A stretch of 64,000 bases of DNA, taken from positions 600,001-664,000 of the forward strand of contig NZ_CDPP01000005.1 in assembly GCF_000829905.1 (NCBI RefSeq). Reading direction: 5' to 3'. Source of the stretch: Beduini massiliensis (GTDB taxonomy: Bacteria; Bacillota_I; Bacilli_A; Erysipelotrichales; Coprobacillaceae). The notes below the pieces were generated by a model. It had not been told where the DNA came from, ran no database searches, and saw nothing but the letters and a program-made list of their open reading frames with translations. The position numbers were made by a program, and so were the translations under genes. This document shows, piece after piece, positions 17,404 to 28,581 of this stretch. Position 1 is the stretch's first letter. Each line of letters starts with the position of its first letter.

Positions 17404-18336
17404 ATGCATACTATTGGTGAAGAAATTAAAAACTTACGACAACAAAAAGGAATGACTCAACAGGAATTGGCAGACCTTTTATTTATTACCCGACAAGCGA
17501 TCTCTTCTTATGAAAATTCAAAAACAACTCCTGACCTGCAAACTCTGCAGCGTTTAGGAGACATTTTCAATACCGATCTAATTCATTCAACAACAACGGA
17601 AAAACCAATTAAAAACTATTCTGCATTGATTTATATCGGAATTATTTTCATCGCGGTCATTAATCTGCTTGTACGAATGACCTTGAAATTGCCTTTGATT
17701 GGGGAAGATATGATTATTTATATTATGCTTTTAATGGCAACAACGCTTTATTTTATATTTAACTATGTCATCAAAAATGAGGATTATACGTTAATTGCCG
17801 GGTTCGATTCTTCTTTACCTTATCATTATCCGACATTAAAAAAGATGGTTCTTTCGATACTTCATGTCGTATTGATCGATATTTTAGGATTCATGCTGTT
17901 GTTTTTGGTCTTAATTTATCTTGATGTCAATGCGAAGATCTTTCCATTGATCTTGATGATCTTTATTTTTAATTTTATCGGTTCAATCCTGCTTGTTAAT
18001 TATCGCTACAAAGATCAACTTCTCTTAAAAAAGATAGACAATGCCGGCAGTCAGATTCCTCTATTTGTCTTTTTAGGCTCTATCTTTAGTTTAGTTGGTA
18101 TGATGTGGTTTGTGATGGAACATTTCAATATTTCCAATAATACTCCTGAAGCCATGCAGCTCTTACTCATTTTATTTCCTTATCTTATTTACAATGTTGC
18201 TTGGCTGCTGATTACTGATAATAAAATGAAAAAAATCAAGGAAAAACCTTCTTCATATTTAAGAAGTATAGGGATCACCGTGATCATCAATTTACTATTA
18301 TTAGCAGCCCTTTATTTAATGGCTTCAAACTTTTAA
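17404..18336 (+). CDS. XRE-family regulator with multi-span membrane domain
   Basis: 310 residues. The helix-turn-helix at about 5-60 (MTQQELADLLFITRQAISSYENSKTTPD) is followed by about seven membrane helices to the C-terminus. Likely a membrane-tethered regulator sensing envelope or ion conditions. ATG 17404 is chosen because GAGGTG lies 7 nt upstream; an earlier in-frame ATG at 17326 would add 26 residues before the conserved domain. Divergent from yqfC. Confidence 0.85.
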   Translation: MHTIGEEIKNLRQQKGMTQQELADLLFITRQAISSYENSKTTPDLQTLQRLGDIFNTDLIHSTTTEKPIKNYSALIYIGIIFIAVINLLVRMTLKLPLIGEDMIIYIMLLMATTLYFIFNYVIKNEDYTLIAGFDSSLPYHYPTLKKMVLSILHVVLIDILGFMLLFLVLIYLDVNAKIFPLILMIFIFNFIGSILLVNYRYKDQLLLKKIDNAGSQIPLFVFLGSIFSLVGMMWFVMEHFNISNNTPEAMQLLLILFPYLIYNVAWLLITDNKMKKIKEKPSSYLRSIGITVIINLLLLAALYLMASNF

Positions 18337-18350
18337 CAACATTTATCTAA

Positions 18351-19844
<1,494 letters not shown>

Positions 19845-19847
19845 TTG

Positions 19848-19884
19848 AAAACCTCATTCTAATAAACAGAATGAGGTTTTATCA
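19848..19884. terminator. Probable bidirectional terminator between GH1 and GyrI-like genes
   Basis: AAAACCTCATTCT (19848-19860), a 7-nt loop and AGAATGAGGTTTT (19868-19880). The 13-bp stem ends in A and T runs, so it can serve both converging genes. Confidence 0.85.
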
Positions 19885-19894
19885 TGTCTAGACT

Positions 19895-20527
19895 TTATAG
19901 TTTACGAATCGGATGACGAATAATCGTCTTCATTTTAGTGACATCCGAGCGACGTCCATCAGACAAATAAATTTCATGGTGATAACGTTCATCATTAATA
20001 TCCAACACATAACCCTGTTCCTTTATATACTGATGCATCTTGTCTACGGTTTGGGGTTCATCATCATAGCTCCCTAAATGCAGACATTGTACACAACACC
20101 CTTCATCATATGTAAAGAACTTTACTTTTGAAAAATCTTTCTTCTTTTTAAATGTTGCTTGTTCTTTTGCCCATTCAACATCCTTTTCTTTCACAAATTC
20201 GGGTAAACGAATCAATGAAATCCAATGAAATTCTTCTTTATGGGCGTAATCGATGCCCTTTTTATTTTCCATCCACCAAAATCCTTCTAATGGCGGAACT
20301 ACATATTCAAAAAAGCCTTCCATTTCATATCCATTTTTATAACTCATCTTTAAAGTATAAGCAACACCATAAAGCTGTCTGATCGCCTCACTGTACATTC
20401 CCTCAGGATCATTTGGATTTCCTGTTCCTTCAACTGATAGAAACTGCATTGGTATAATATCAATAATTTGTGGCTTTATGGATGGGCGATAAAATGCTTT
20501 CTGTTCTTTTTTATAATCAAATGCCAT
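19895..20527 (-). CDS. GyrI-like small-molecule-binding domain protein
   Basis: 210 residues. Opening FDYKKEQKAFYRPSIKPQ, then PMQFLSVEGTGNPND and GFFEYVVPPLEGFWW, LPEFVKEKDVEWA and YDEGCCVQCLHLGSYDDEP match stand-alone GyrI-like (SOUL/SbmC-type) proteins, which bind or hydrolyse small molecules. No helix-turn-helix, so not an AraC regulator. Single gene. Confidence 0.88.
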   Translation of the reverse strand: MAFDYKKEQKAFYRPSIKPQIIDIIPMQFLSVEGTGNPNDPEGMYSEAIRQLYGVAYTLKMSYKNGYEMEGFFEYVVPPLEGFWWMENKKGIDYAHKEEFHWISLIRLPEFVKEKDVEWAKEQATFKKKKDFSKVKFFTYDEGCCVQCLHLGSYDDEPQTVDKMHQYIKEQGYVLDINDERYHHEIYLSDGRRSDVTKMKTIIRHPIRKL

Positions 20528-20593
20528 CGTTCATTCTCCTTTCATTTCTAATTGTATTATACCCGACATAACTTGACACCTGTCTGTCCAGTT

Positions 20594-20619
20594 AAAAAAA
20601 GAATAGGTTTCCCTATTCT
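20594..20619 (-). terminator. Intrinsic terminator after the GNAT gene
   Basis: On the minus strand: AGAATAGG, GAAA, CCTATTCT, then seven T. The arms are at 20612-20619 and 20600-20607, overlapping the end of the GNAT coding region. Confidence 0.88.
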
Positions 20620-21143
20620 AAGATCAGTTGATACATACGCTCTTTTGATTCTTCTTTACTTGCTTTATTGTATCGCCCCTTGGTCATTGAAACAAGCTTC
20701 ATTCCCAGTTTTTCCATAACTTTATACGAAGCCACATTTTGATCATCACAATGAGCTATCAAACGTTTTAATCCTATCGAGATGGCGAATGTCTTCATCG
20801 TCGCCGCTGCTTCAAATGCATATCCATGGTGCCAATAATGTTTATTTAAGATCCATCCCAGTTCACCGGTCTCATGGCTTTCGTCCAAATAAAGACAAAC
20901 AGAACCGATATGCACATCCCCTAGTAAGATGGCAAACTCGTAAAAATCCGGAACTTCCTTTTCCCACTCTTTACTGACGTTTTCCAAAAAATCCCGTGTT
21001 TCTTCTTTATTTTGATTGGGAAGATGAATCATATATAACGTATTGCTTAAATCACTGCTATAAACATGGGTAGAATCTAAATAGTCAATCCCATGCGGTT
21101 TCAATACCAGACGTTCGCTTTTTATGCAAGGAACTTTCCTCAT
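20613..21143 (-). CDS. GNAT family N-acetyltransferase (RimJ/RimL type)
   Basis: 176 residues. SERLVLKP at the start, HIGSVCLYLDESHETGELGWILNK in the middle and YAFEAAATMKTFA with LKRLIAHCDDQNVASYKVMEKLGM are standard for acetyl-CoA-dependent acetyltransferases of the RimJ/L type. Substrate unknown (protein N-terminus, amino acid or drug). ATG 21143 lies one base after the pepP stop, with no ribosome binding site of its own, so it is likely translated by coupling to pepP. A longer frame inside pepP is rejected. Confidence 0.88.
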   Translation of the reverse strand: MRKVPCIKSERLVLKPHGIDYLDSTHVYSSDLSNTLYMIHLPNQNKEETRDFLENVSKEWEKEVPDFYEFAILLGDVHIGSVCLYLDESHETGELGWILNKHYWHHGYAFEAAATMKTFAISIGLKRLIAHCDDQNVASYKVMEKLGMKLVSMTKGRYNKASKEESKERMYQLILE

Positions 21144-21144
21144 C

Positions 21145-22383
21145 TTATTTAAACTGTGCCATATAGGCTTCAATCTCATCTGTGGTGCGAATAATATCTT
21201 TTGATAATACCACACATCCATCTTGAGTAATCAACAAATCATCTTCGATACGAATCCCAATGCTTTCTTCATCGATATAAAGTCCTGGTTCGTTAGTGAT
21301 GATGGCTCCTGGACGCAATTCCTTATTGCTGGCAATCGTCGCATCGTGCACATCAATCCCTAAATGATGAGATACCCCATGCATATAATACTTGATTAAT
21401 TCACTGTCTTCTTTAATCAAACCAATCTCTTTTAATCCATTAGCTAATACTTCTTTGCAGACATTATTTAATTCAACGGTTGTCATCCCCGGTTTTGCTG
21501 TAGCTGCAACCGTCTGATTGGCCTTTAACACAATATCATAAATTTGTTTTTGGCGCTCAGTAAACTTCCCATTGATTGGGTACGTACGTGTAATATCGGC
21601 ACAATACCCCTCATATTTCGCCCCTAAATCCAACAAGATTAATTCATTGTCTCGGCACGGTCCGCAGTTTTCCGAATAATGCAGCATCGTTCCGTTATAT
21701 CCGGCACCGGCAATCGTCGCAAAAGATGGCCCACTGGCCCCATTATAACGAATTTTATATTCAAAGTTTGCCTGTACCTGATTTTCCTGCATTCCCGGTT
21801 TTAAAGTCTGCATCACAAACTCTAAACCACTTTGTGTAATATCGATTGCTTTTTGTACCTTTTCTATTTCTTCTTCATCTTTTTGCATACGAAGCGGTGC
21901 TATAAGTGCATAGGCATTTTTAACCATGACAGACGGATAAATCTTTTTAAACTGTTCTGCCATTACCATATTATAATCTGGTAAATCTGTCGGTGAATTA
22001 CGATACAGATCAAAATAAACGGTTTGTATATCATTTTGCATCATCAAAGTATTTATATATTTATCAAATTCATCTAAATATTTAACGGTTTTAATCTCTG
22101 ATAACTCACTGGCTTGGGTGGCTGTCAGCTGTTTTCCCTGCCATTTTTCTTCCAACGGATCAATACGCTTAATAAATAAAACAGGATCCATTTCTCCATT
22201 TTTATGCATAACTAAAATAACATCTTTTCTTTCAATCCCGGTTAGATAAAAGAATTGTGTGTTAACGGCAAATGGGTGGTAAGCATCTAAACTGATATGA
22301 TGCTGTACCCCTGAATATAAAATCAGCACATCATTTTTCTGCATTTGTTCATAGACTTGTATCTGTCTTGTTTTTTTACTCAT
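21145..22383 (-). CDS. pepP: Xaa-Pro aminopeptidase (M24B family)
   Basis: 412 residues. An N-terminal AMP_N domain (about 1-130, with HHISLDAYHPFAVNTQFFYLTG) and a pita-bread C-terminal domain. Metal ligands are in LLDLGAKYEGYCADITRTYP, HGVSHHLGIDVHD, NEPGLYIDEE and GIRIEDDLLIT. It removes N-terminal residues preceding proline. GGGGGAAACACA precedes the ATG. Co-transcribed with the downstream GNAT. Confidence 0.94.
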   Translation of the reverse strand: MSKKTRQIQVYEQMQKNDVLILYSGVQHHISLDAYHPFAVNTQFFYLTGIERKDVILVMHKNGEMDPVLFIKRIDPLEEKWQGKQLTATQASELSEIKTVKYLDEFDKYINTLMMQNDIQTVYFDLYRNSPTDLPDYNMVMAEQFKKIYPSVMVKNAYALIAPLRMQKDEEEIEKVQKAIDITQSGLEFVMQTLKPGMQENQVQANFEYKIRYNGASGPSFATIAGAGYNGTMLHYSENCGPCRDNELILLDLGAKYEGYCADITRTYPINGKFTERQKQIYDIVLKANQTVAATAKPGMTTVELNNVCKEVLANGLKEIGLIKEDSELIKYYMHGVSHHLGIDVHDATIASNKELRPGAIITNEPGLYIDEESIGIRIEDDLLITQDGCVVLSKDIIRTTDEIEAYMAQFK

Positions 22384-22514
22384 TGTGTTTCCCCCTTATC
22401 TCTTTTTATTATACCTTCTCAAAATAAATTGTAAATCAAAAATACAACCGGTTTTTGCTCATCGTGATCGTAAAATTATGATATGCATCTCACTAAATAA
22501 AAGAATATAAGAAG

Positions 22515-22533
22515 AGTCATCTAAACGATGACT
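22515..22533 (-). terminator. Weak hairpin after nif3
   Basis: AGTCATC, 5-nt loop, GATGACT directly past the stop codon of the Nif3-like gene. The following minus-strand sequence is T-rich but not a continuous T run, so termination is uncertain. Confidence 0.45.
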
Positions 22534-23286
22534 TTAACCAAACTGAAAATAATCTTTCTGCTGACTTTCATAAACAGCCACATCAAATTTTTCTTGAAGA
22601 ATCTTTTTGACCTGAGGAACCATCACTCGTTCCGCAAAATGTCCGATATCTATTAAGCATAAGCCTTTGCTGTAAGCGTTTTGTGCTTCATGATATTTAA
22701 TATCGCCTGTAATCAAAACATCGACCTGACCTGCTAGTTCATCAATAAAATCAGCGCCACTTCCGCCAATAACAGCGATATTGTTTACAGGCTGATCACA
22801 GTTTCCAACGTAACGTAAAGCAGGCAGATTCAAATCTTTTTTGACTTGTTTAATCAACTGTCCCAATGTTGTTTGAAGCGCTGCGGTTTTGATTAACCCA
22901 TCTTCACCATAGTCCTGATAATCCTCGATCTGCATTGCTTCCATCAGCCACTTATTCATTGATAAATAAGATCCACGATCCATACAGGTATGAGAACTGT
23001 AAATCGTAATATGATGGTTGAGTGCCATCTCAATAATTTTACCGGTTTCTTCTTCTGTATTCACATAATACAACGGATGAAATAATAAAGGATGATGCGT
23101 AATCAACAGATCAATATGATGATCTATACATTCCTGCATGACATCGATATCCGGAGTAAGGGCAATCATGATATTTTCAACTTTACCATGAATATTGCCC
23201 ACTTGCAGCCCACAATGATCCCACTCATACGCTAACGTTAACGGAAAAAAGGTTTCCAAAAAATCGGTTATATCTTTAATCATCAT
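22534..23286 (-). CDS. Nif3-like dinuclear metal centre protein (YqfO type)
   Basis: 250 residues, the short form without an inserted domain. The metal-binding motifs are DLLITHHPLLFHP and CLIDIGHFAERVMVP, with YEWDHCGLQVGN near the start and the GSGADFI turn in the middle. Nif3 proteins form toroidal hexamers with two metals per chain; the substrate is unsettled. Starts inside the end of trmK (11-bp overlap), the usual partner in Bacillota. Confidence 0.92.
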   Translation of the reverse strand: MMIKDITDFLETFFPLTLAYEWDHCGLQVGNIHGKVENIMIALTPDIDVMQECIDHHIDLLITHHPLLFHPLYYVNTEEETGKIIEMALNHHITIYSSHTCMDRGSYLSMNKWLMEAMQIEDYQDYGEDGLIKTAALQTTLGQLIKQVKKDLNLPALRYVGNCDQPVNNIAVIGGSGADFIDELAGQVDVLITGDIKYHEAQNAYSKGLCLIDIGHFAERVMVPQVKKILQEKFDVAVYESQQKDYFQFG

Positions 23287-23968
23287 TTAATATCGCCTCG
23301 ATCTCGATTATATCGTTTTGTGTTTCCTGAAATTTAGGATGTGTTTGATCTTGAATACTGTCAAGAATCCGTTTTTTGATTGTCATCTCTCTTTGCCATT
23401 TTTGTTTAAATAATAATGGTTGTTTTTTTCTTAAAATAGGACCATAACAATAATCCAACATAGTATATTCTATCTTTTTATCTGTTCTTTTAAAAACAAT
23501 GACTTCGTAAAGATGACGAAGGTCTTTCACAATCGCTTCATCCACAATTTCCCACCCGTTCGTACATAAATATTCTCTTAGAGCGTATTCACAAATATTA
23601 GCTTGCAAGATCAATGTATGCACTTGATTTAATTTAGCTAAATGGGCTTTTAAAATATCGACCATTAGAAAACCGCCCATACCGCTGATGGATATCATGG
23701 TAACCGGCTTTTCGATAATCGGTGCCAGCCCATCGCCTAGTAAAGGGATTACTCGGTCTTGCAATTGCATCATTTGAATAGTTTCTTTGCTGGAATTCAA
23801 AGGACCTTCGGCCACATCACAGGCGTAAGCTTTACTGACTATGTTTTTCTCTACTAAAAAGCAAGGCAGATAGCCATGATCCGTCCCAATATCGGCTAAC
23901 TGATCATCACTATTCGCTTGCTTTTTTATCATGGTCGCAATACAATCCAAACGTTTTGATAATTTCAT
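23276..23968 (-). CDS. trmK: tRNA (adenine(22)-N1)-methyltransferase
   Basis: 230 residues. The SAM-binding motif ADIGTDHGYLPCFLVE, then AYACDVAEGPLNSSKETI, GDGL and the ISGMGGFLMVDIL loop are diagnostic for TrmK, which methylates A22 in tRNA. The C-terminal coiled part is present. The gene lies one base after rpoD and overlaps nif3, the conserved rpoD-trmK-nif3 order. Confidence 0.94.
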   Translation of the reverse strand: MKLSKRLDCIATMIKKQANSDDQLADIGTDHGYLPCFLVEKNIVSKAYACDVAEGPLNSSKETIQMMQLQDRVIPLLGDGLAPIIEKPVTMISISGMGGFLMVDILKAHLAKLNQVHTLILQANICEYALREYLCTNGWEIVDEAIVKDLRHLYEVIVFKRTDKKIEYTMLDYCYGPILRKKQPLLFKQKWQREMTIKKRILDSIQDQTHPKFQETQNDIIEIEAILNDD

Positions 23969-23969
23969 T

Positions 23970-25214
23970 TTAACGATCTAAGAAATCTTTCAAACGTTTT
24001 GATCGAGATGGATGTTTTAATTTTCTTAAGGCTTTTGCTTCAATCTGACGAATACGTTCACGAGTAACGTTAAATTCTTTCCCTACTTCTTCTAAAGTAC
24101 GAGTACGCCCATCATCTAATCCAAAACGCAGACGCAATACTTTTTCCTCACGATCCGTCAATTCTAATAAAACTTCATTCAATTCATCTTTCAATAATTC
24201 ATTGGCAGCGTAGTCATCCGGTGACATGGCCCCCTCATCTTCAATGAAATCTCCTAAATGAGAGTCATCTTCTTCTCCGATCGGCGTTTCTAAAGAAACC
24301 GGTTCTAAAGAGATTTTTTGAATTTCACGCACTTTTTCAGGTGTCATGTTATCCATTTTTTCAGCGATTTCTTCAGCGTAAGGTTCGCGTCCTAATTCTT
24401 GAATCAACTGTCTTTGAATACGTGTTAATTTATTGATGGTTTCGACCATATGCACAGGAATACGAATTGTTCTGGCTTGATCGGCAATGGCACGAGTAAT
24501 CGCTTGTCGAATCCACCATGTCGCATAAGTCGAGAACTTAAATCCTTTTGTATAATCAAATTTTTCAACGGCTTTGATCAGCCCCATGTTCCCTTCCTGA
24601 ATCAAATCTAAGAAGAGCATTCCACGTCCAACATAACGTTTTGCGATTGAAACTACCAAACGCAAATTAGCTGCCGCTAAACGTTTTTTTGCTTCCTCAT
24701 CCCCATCTAAAATACGTTTTGCCAATTCGATTTCTTCATCATGACTTAACAGTTCTACACGTCCGATTTCTTTTAAATACATTTTAACCGGATCATTAAT
24801 CTTAACGTTGCTTCCCAACTGATTATCATCATATGTATCAGTAGCGGCCGTATACATATTGTAAGTATCACTGGTCATTAAATCAAAGTCATTAACAAAG
24901 TCTAAATCAGGACCTTCTTCTGTCGCTAAATCGTCAATATCAGAGTCCAAATCAAGATCCAGATTAAGATCGATTTCTTCCAATGATTCCAGGTCGATAT
25001 CCACGTCTTCCAATTCATCTAAAGAATCATCGACAATATCAATATTATTTTCGGTTAAGAATGTTAAAAGTTCTTCTGCTGATTCGTCATCCAGATCATA
25101 TTTTGTTAAAAAGGCATCTAAATCTTCCTGAGTCAATTTGCCTAATACTTTTGATGTTTCTAAAATATTCTTTTTTAAATCTTCTAATGTTACAGGTTCT
25201 TGTTTTTTAGCCAT
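23970..25214 (-). CDS. rpoD: Primary RNA polymerase sigma factor (SigA/RpoD)
   Basis: 414 residues. Region 1.1 (about 1-60), a very acidic linker (about 60-125, rich in Asp/Glu/Leu), and sigma-70 regions 1.2 to 4. Key stretches are [62 protein letters not shown] and region 4 [22 protein letters not shown]. It directs core transcription from TTGACA/TATAAT promoters like those in this window. AGGAGG precedes the ATG. Part of the glyS-dnaG-rpoD-trmK-nif3 run. Confidence 0.98.
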   Translation of the reverse strand: MAKKQEPVTLEDLKKNILETSKVLGKLTQEDLDAFLTKYDLDDESAEELLTFLTENNIDIVDDSLDELEDVDIDLESLEEIDLNLDLDLDSDIDDLATEEGPDLDFVNDFDLMTSDTYNMYTAATDTYDDNQLGSNVKINDPVKMYLKEIGRVELLSHDEEIELAKRILDGDEEAKKRLAAANLRLVVSIAKRYVGRGMLFLDLIQEGNMGLIKAVEKFDYTKGFKFSTYATWWIRQAITRAIADQARTIRIPVHMVETINKLTRIQRQLIQELGREPYAEEIAEKMDNMTPEKVREIQKISLEPVSLETPIGEEDDSHLGDFIEDEGAMSPDDYAANELLKDELNEVLLELTDREEKVLRLRFGLDDGRTRTLEEVGKEFNVTRERIRQIEAKALRKLKHPSRSKRLKDFLDR

Positions 25215-25224
25215 CTTGGTCCTC

Positions 25225-26979
25225 CTAATTTTTTTGGATCTCTAATATTTTTACAGCGAGTTCGGCTTTTTTTAAGGCATCTAATTCATTCGCCATCTGT
25301 AGTTTTAATTGTTCTATCTCTTTAGCCTGCGTATTGATTTTTATGGTTTCGATATAATCCTCGATCACTTTCATCTCGACTTCTTCCGGTAAGTTTTCAT
25401 CCATGATTTCTAACACATATTCCACCATTTTTGTATTTTGTATGTAACTGATAAAGCTGGCAATCGTCATTTTTTCTTTTGTACGATAATAGTCTACAAT
25501 ATAGCTGGCAATGATACGATTCATATCATCAAACATGAATCCGATCTTTTGTTCATATAGATCACAGACCTTTTTATCATGCAGCATATAAAACAGAAGA
25601 TGACGTTCCGCTTTTTGATATTTGTCCAAACGTTTATAGTCATTGCGTACTACTGGACTGATGACCGGCTGACGAACCACTTTATTGGTTTGCAGAGACT
25701 GCCAGAATTCTTTGATCACATTTTGATCACTGTTTGATCGTGTCGCAATCATTTCAATATAATATTGACGATCGATAGGATTGGTCATATTGGCAATCAA
25801 CTGGCAGGACCTTTGAATAAATTCCCTGGTTTCTTCATGATTTGCCATATTGGTGTTTTCATAAAGATGCTGAATTTCAAATTCAATCGGGTCCATCGTT
25901 GAAGTCAACGCAATCCGTAATGTTTCTTCACCAAATTGCTCTAGGATTTCATCAGGGTCCATTCCATCCATCAGTTTGATCATTTTCACATTAAACTGAT
26001 GCTCCAGCAGAAGCTTGGCAGACTTGATTGCCGCACTTTGTCCGGCACGGTCACCATCTAAACAAAGATAAACGTTATTGCTGAGCTTACGTATCATATT
26101 CATATGCTCATTTGTTAATGCCGTTCCCATAATGGCAAGGGTATTATCAATGCCGATACGACTTAGGGCAATGACATCCATAAACCCTTCCAGCAAGTAG
26201 ACAAAGCCTGCCTTTTTAACCGGTTCCTTTGCTTTATGATAATGATAAAGCGTTCTTGATTTTATGAAGATCTCCGACTCCGGCGAATTCATATATTTGC
26301 TTTCATCTGTATTGGACCTATACACACGTCCACTAAATCCGATTACTTTTCCATCTGCATCATGCAAGGCAAACATCACACGATCACGGTAACGATCAAA
26401 AGCCCCATGTTCACCATCAATGATCAGTCCTGAACGCACCATATCGACTTCTTTGTAAGCTAAATTTTGAAAAGCCATGTATAACTGATTGTCGCGTCCG
26501 GCATAACCGATATCAAATTCTTCAATCAGACTATCATTAATATGGCGGCTTTGCAGATATTCATGCGCCGCTAAGCCTGTTTTTGTATGCAGTAAATGGC
26601 GATAAATCTTGTTAGCTTCATCATGCATCGTATAAAGCGGGACAAGTTTCTCATCTACTTTTTTTGTCGGCGTATTAAAATTTAATTCGCTGACATCAAT
26701 TCCGCCTATTTCGGCAACTTTTTTAACTGCTTCAAGATATGATATATTCAAATATTCTTGTAAGAAAGTAAAAGCATTTCCTCCTGCTCCGCAAACGAAA
26801 CATTTATAAATCTGTCTTGCCGGTGAAATTGACAATGACGGATTGGTATCATTATGGAACGGACAGACCGCTTTGTAATCTTTCCCCTTTTTTTGCAAAG
26901 GGAGGTATAATGAAATAACGTCAACGATGTCAACACTCTGCAATATCTCACTGATTTTCGCATCACTCAATCTTGCCAT
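25225..26979 (-). CDS. dnaG: DNA primase
   Basis: 584 residues. An N-terminal zinc-binding domain ([14 protein letters not shown] and [12 protein letters not shown]: Cys, His, Cys, Cys), the RNA polymerase core ([29 protein letters not shown]) and a Toprim domain with [12 protein letters not shown] and [13 protein letters not shown]. The helicase-binding C-terminal domain (about 440-584) is diverged. It makes the RNA primers for replication. 10 nt upstream of rpoD and 22 nt after glyS. Confidence 0.97.
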   Translation of the reverse strand: MARLSDAKISEILQSVDIVDVISLYLPLQKKGKDYKAVCPFHNDTNPSLSISPARQIYKCFVCGAGGNAFTFLQEYLNISYLEAVKKVAEIGGIDVSELNFNTPTKKVDEKLVPLYTMHDEANKIYRHLLHTKTGLAAHEYLQSRHINDSLIEEFDIGYAGRDNQLYMAFQNLAYKEVDMVRSGLIIDGEHGAFDRYRDRVMFALHDADGKVIGFSGRVYRSNTDESKYMNSPESEIFIKSRTLYHYHKAKEPVKKAGFVYLLEGFMDVIALSRIGIDNTLAIMGTALTNEHMNMIRKLSNNVYLCLDGDRAGQSAAIKSAKLLLEHQFNVKMIKLMDGMDPDEILEQFGEETLRIALTSTMDPIEFEIQHLYENTNMANHEETREFIQRSCQLIANMTNPIDRQYYIEMIATRSNSDQNVIKEFWQSLQTNKVVRQPVISPVVRNDYKRLDKYQKAERHLLFYMLHDKKVCDLYEQKIGFMFDDMNRIIASYIVDYYRTKEKMTIASFISYIQNTKMVEYVLEIMDENLPEEVEMKVIEDYIETIKINTQAKEIEQLKLQMANELDALKKAELAVKILEIQKN

Positions 26980-27001
26980 TTCATCGCCCCCTTATGTTTG
27001 A

Positions 27002-28372
27002 TTAAAATTTAATAAAATCACTCACATATTGTGTTAATTCTGAAATCTTAACACGTACCTGTTCCATCGTGTCACGATTTCTGACTGTTACACATTCGTC
27101 TTCTAATGTATCAAAATCAACCGTTACACATAATGGTGTTCCGATTGCATCCTGACGACGGTAACGTTTTCCGATTTGTCCTGCTTCATCATATTCGCAC
27201 ATAAACTCTTTTGATAAAGCTCCATAAATTTCATTGGCTTTTTCAGAAAGTTTTTTTGTTAAAGGGAGAACCGCTACTTTATAAGGAGCAATCGCCGGAT
27301 GTAAATGCATGACGATACGTGTATCATTTTCTAAAGCTTCTTCATCATAAGCATCCGCTAAAACTGCCAAGAACATACGATCTACCCCAACAGCCGGTTC
27401 AATGACATAAGGTAAGTATTTTTCATTTGTTTCAGGGTCTAAATATTCTAAATTTTTCTTAGAGTATTCTTGATGTCTTGTCAAATCATAATCTGTACGA
27501 TCTGCAATCCCCCATAATTCTCCCCAACCAAATGGATAAGCATATTCAATATCTGAAGTTGCTTTTGAATAGAAAGATAATTCTTCTTTTTCATGATCTC
27601 TGAAACGAAGATTTTCTTCTTTGATACCAATATTTTTCAAAAAATTAAAGCAATAGTCTTTCCAATAAGCAAACCATTCTAAATCCGTATCCGGTTTACA
27701 GAAAAATTCCATTTCCATCTGTTCAAATTCACGTGTTCTGAAAATAAAGTTTCCCGGTGTAATCTCATTACGGAATGATTTACCAATCTGTCCGATTCCA
27801 AAAGGGACTTTTTTACGTGTTGTTCTTTGTACATTTTTGAAGTTGACAAAGATACCCTGTGCTGTTTCCGGTCTTAAATATACAACGCTTTTGGCATCTT
27901 CAACAACGCCCATATGGGTTTTAAACATCAGTTGAAACTGTCTGATTTCTGTAAAGTTAGTTTTCCCACAATGCGGGCATGCAATCTGATGTTCCGAAAT
28001 GAAACTTTCCATCTGTTCATTTGACCATCCATCACTATGAATTTCAGGATCATATTCCTCAATTAATTTATCTGCACGATGACGTGTATGACATTCTTTA
28101 CAATCCATCAAAGGATCTGAAAATCCGCCAATATGTCCCGTTGCCTCCCAAACACGTGGATTCATTAAAATGGCAGCATCAATCCCTACGTTATACGGAG
28201 ATTCTTGAATAAATTTTTTCCACCAAGCCTGCTTGATGTTGTTTTTCATCTGTACCCCAAGTGGTCCATAATCCCAAGTATTTGCCAATCCATCATAGAT
28301 CTCTGATCCCTGATAGACAAATCCGCTGCTTTTTGCGTGTGCTACTAATACGTCCATATCTTTTTTCGCCAT
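27002..28372 (-). CDS. glyS: Glycyl-tRNA synthetase, single-chain (alpha2) type
   Basis: 456 residues, class II synthetase. [21 protein letters not shown] at the start (motif 1), [23 protein letters not shown] (motif 2), and [10 protein letters not shown] (motif 3) are clear, followed by the anticodon-binding domain. It charges tRNA-Gly. ATG 28372 (MAKKDMDVL) is chosen because GAGGAAGGGG lies just upstream; the longer frame to 28507 runs back through a terminator hairpin and is excluded. First gene of a run with dnaG, rpoD, trmK and nif3, behind a promoter and an attenuator-like leader. Confidence 0.96.
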   Translation of the reverse strand: MAKKDMDVLVAHAKSSGFVYQGSEIYDGLANTWDYGPLGVQMKNNIKQAWWKKFIQESPYNVGIDAAILMNPRVWEATGHIGGFSDPLMDCKECHTRHRADKLIEEYDPEIHSDGWSNEQMESFISEHQIACPHCGKTNFTEIRQFQLMFKTHMGVVEDAKSVVYLRPETAQGIFVNFKNVQRTTRKKVPFGIGQIGKSFRNEITPGNFIFRTREFEQMEMEFFCKPDTDLEWFAYWKDYCFNFLKNIGIKEENLRFRDHEKEELSFYSKATSDIEYAYPFGWGELWGIADRTDYDLTRHQEYSKKNLEYLDPETNEKYLPYVIEPAVGVDRMFLAVLADAYDEEALENDTRIVMHLHPAIAPYKVAVLPLTKKLSEKANEIYGALSKEFMCEYDEAGQIGKRYRRQDAIGTPLCVTVDFDTLEDECVTVRNRDTMEQVRVKISELTQYVSDFIKF

Positions 28373-28393
28373 AAAATTACCCCTTCCTCTAAG

Positions 28394-28425
28394 TAAAAAA
28401 TGCCATTTAGTCTTACTAAAGGCAT
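28394..28425 (-). terminator. Intrinsic terminator in the glyS leader (putative attenuator)
   Basis: On the minus strand: ATGCC, TTTAGT, loop AAG, ACTAAA, one bulged T, GGCAT, then TTTTT. It ends about 20 nt before the glyS ATG, leaving no room for another promoter. Transcription of glyS from the promoter at 28550-28578 must therefore read through it. Confidence 0.8.
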
Positions 28426-28543
28426 ATGGTTGACGATATAAAAATTCAATTATTACAATACGTTTTACCCGTGCTTTTGTCAACCAACGATAAGGGTACC
28501 TTTTCACATTGCAAAGGACAGTTCATGCTTCCATGGCTGTCCC
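28426..28543 (-). promoter_or_regulatory. Structured leader RNA upstream of glyS, class unknown
   Basis: About 120 nt between the likely transcription start and the terminator hairpin. It holds a hairpin GGACAG/CTGTCC (28516-28542) with an inner CATG/CATG pair, a possible TACCC/GGGTA pair (28466-28470 with 28494-28498) and a competing 7-bp pair GGTTGAC/GTCAACC (28479-28485 with 28428-28434). Alternative pairings next to a terminator suggest attenuation. Bacillota glycyl-tRNA synthetase genes are often T-box controlled, but I do not see the canonical T-box sequence (AGGGTGG-ACCGCG), so the class is open. Confidence 0.55.
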
Positions 28544-28549
28544 CATAAT

Positions 28550-28578
28550 ATATTATCTACTTCTTTAAAATAGACCAA
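28550..28578 (-). promoter_or_regulatory. Promoter for the glyS-dnaG-rpoD run
   Basis: On the minus strand: TTGGTC (28573-28578), 17-nt spacer, TAATAT (28550-28555). The expected start is near 28543, just at the first leader hairpin. It overlaps no coding sequence and follows the ygiQ stop. Confidence 0.65.
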
Positions 28579-28581
28579 GAT

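Noticed and set aside
28373..28507. Extension of glyS to an upstream ATG (adds 45 residues)
   Set aside because: The extension runs through the terminator hairpin, lacks a ribosome binding site and precedes the conserved start of the family.
28394..28543. Canonical glycine T-box before glyS
   Set aside because: The conserved T-box bases (AGGGTGG-ACCGCG) are not visible, so I report only an unclassified leader.
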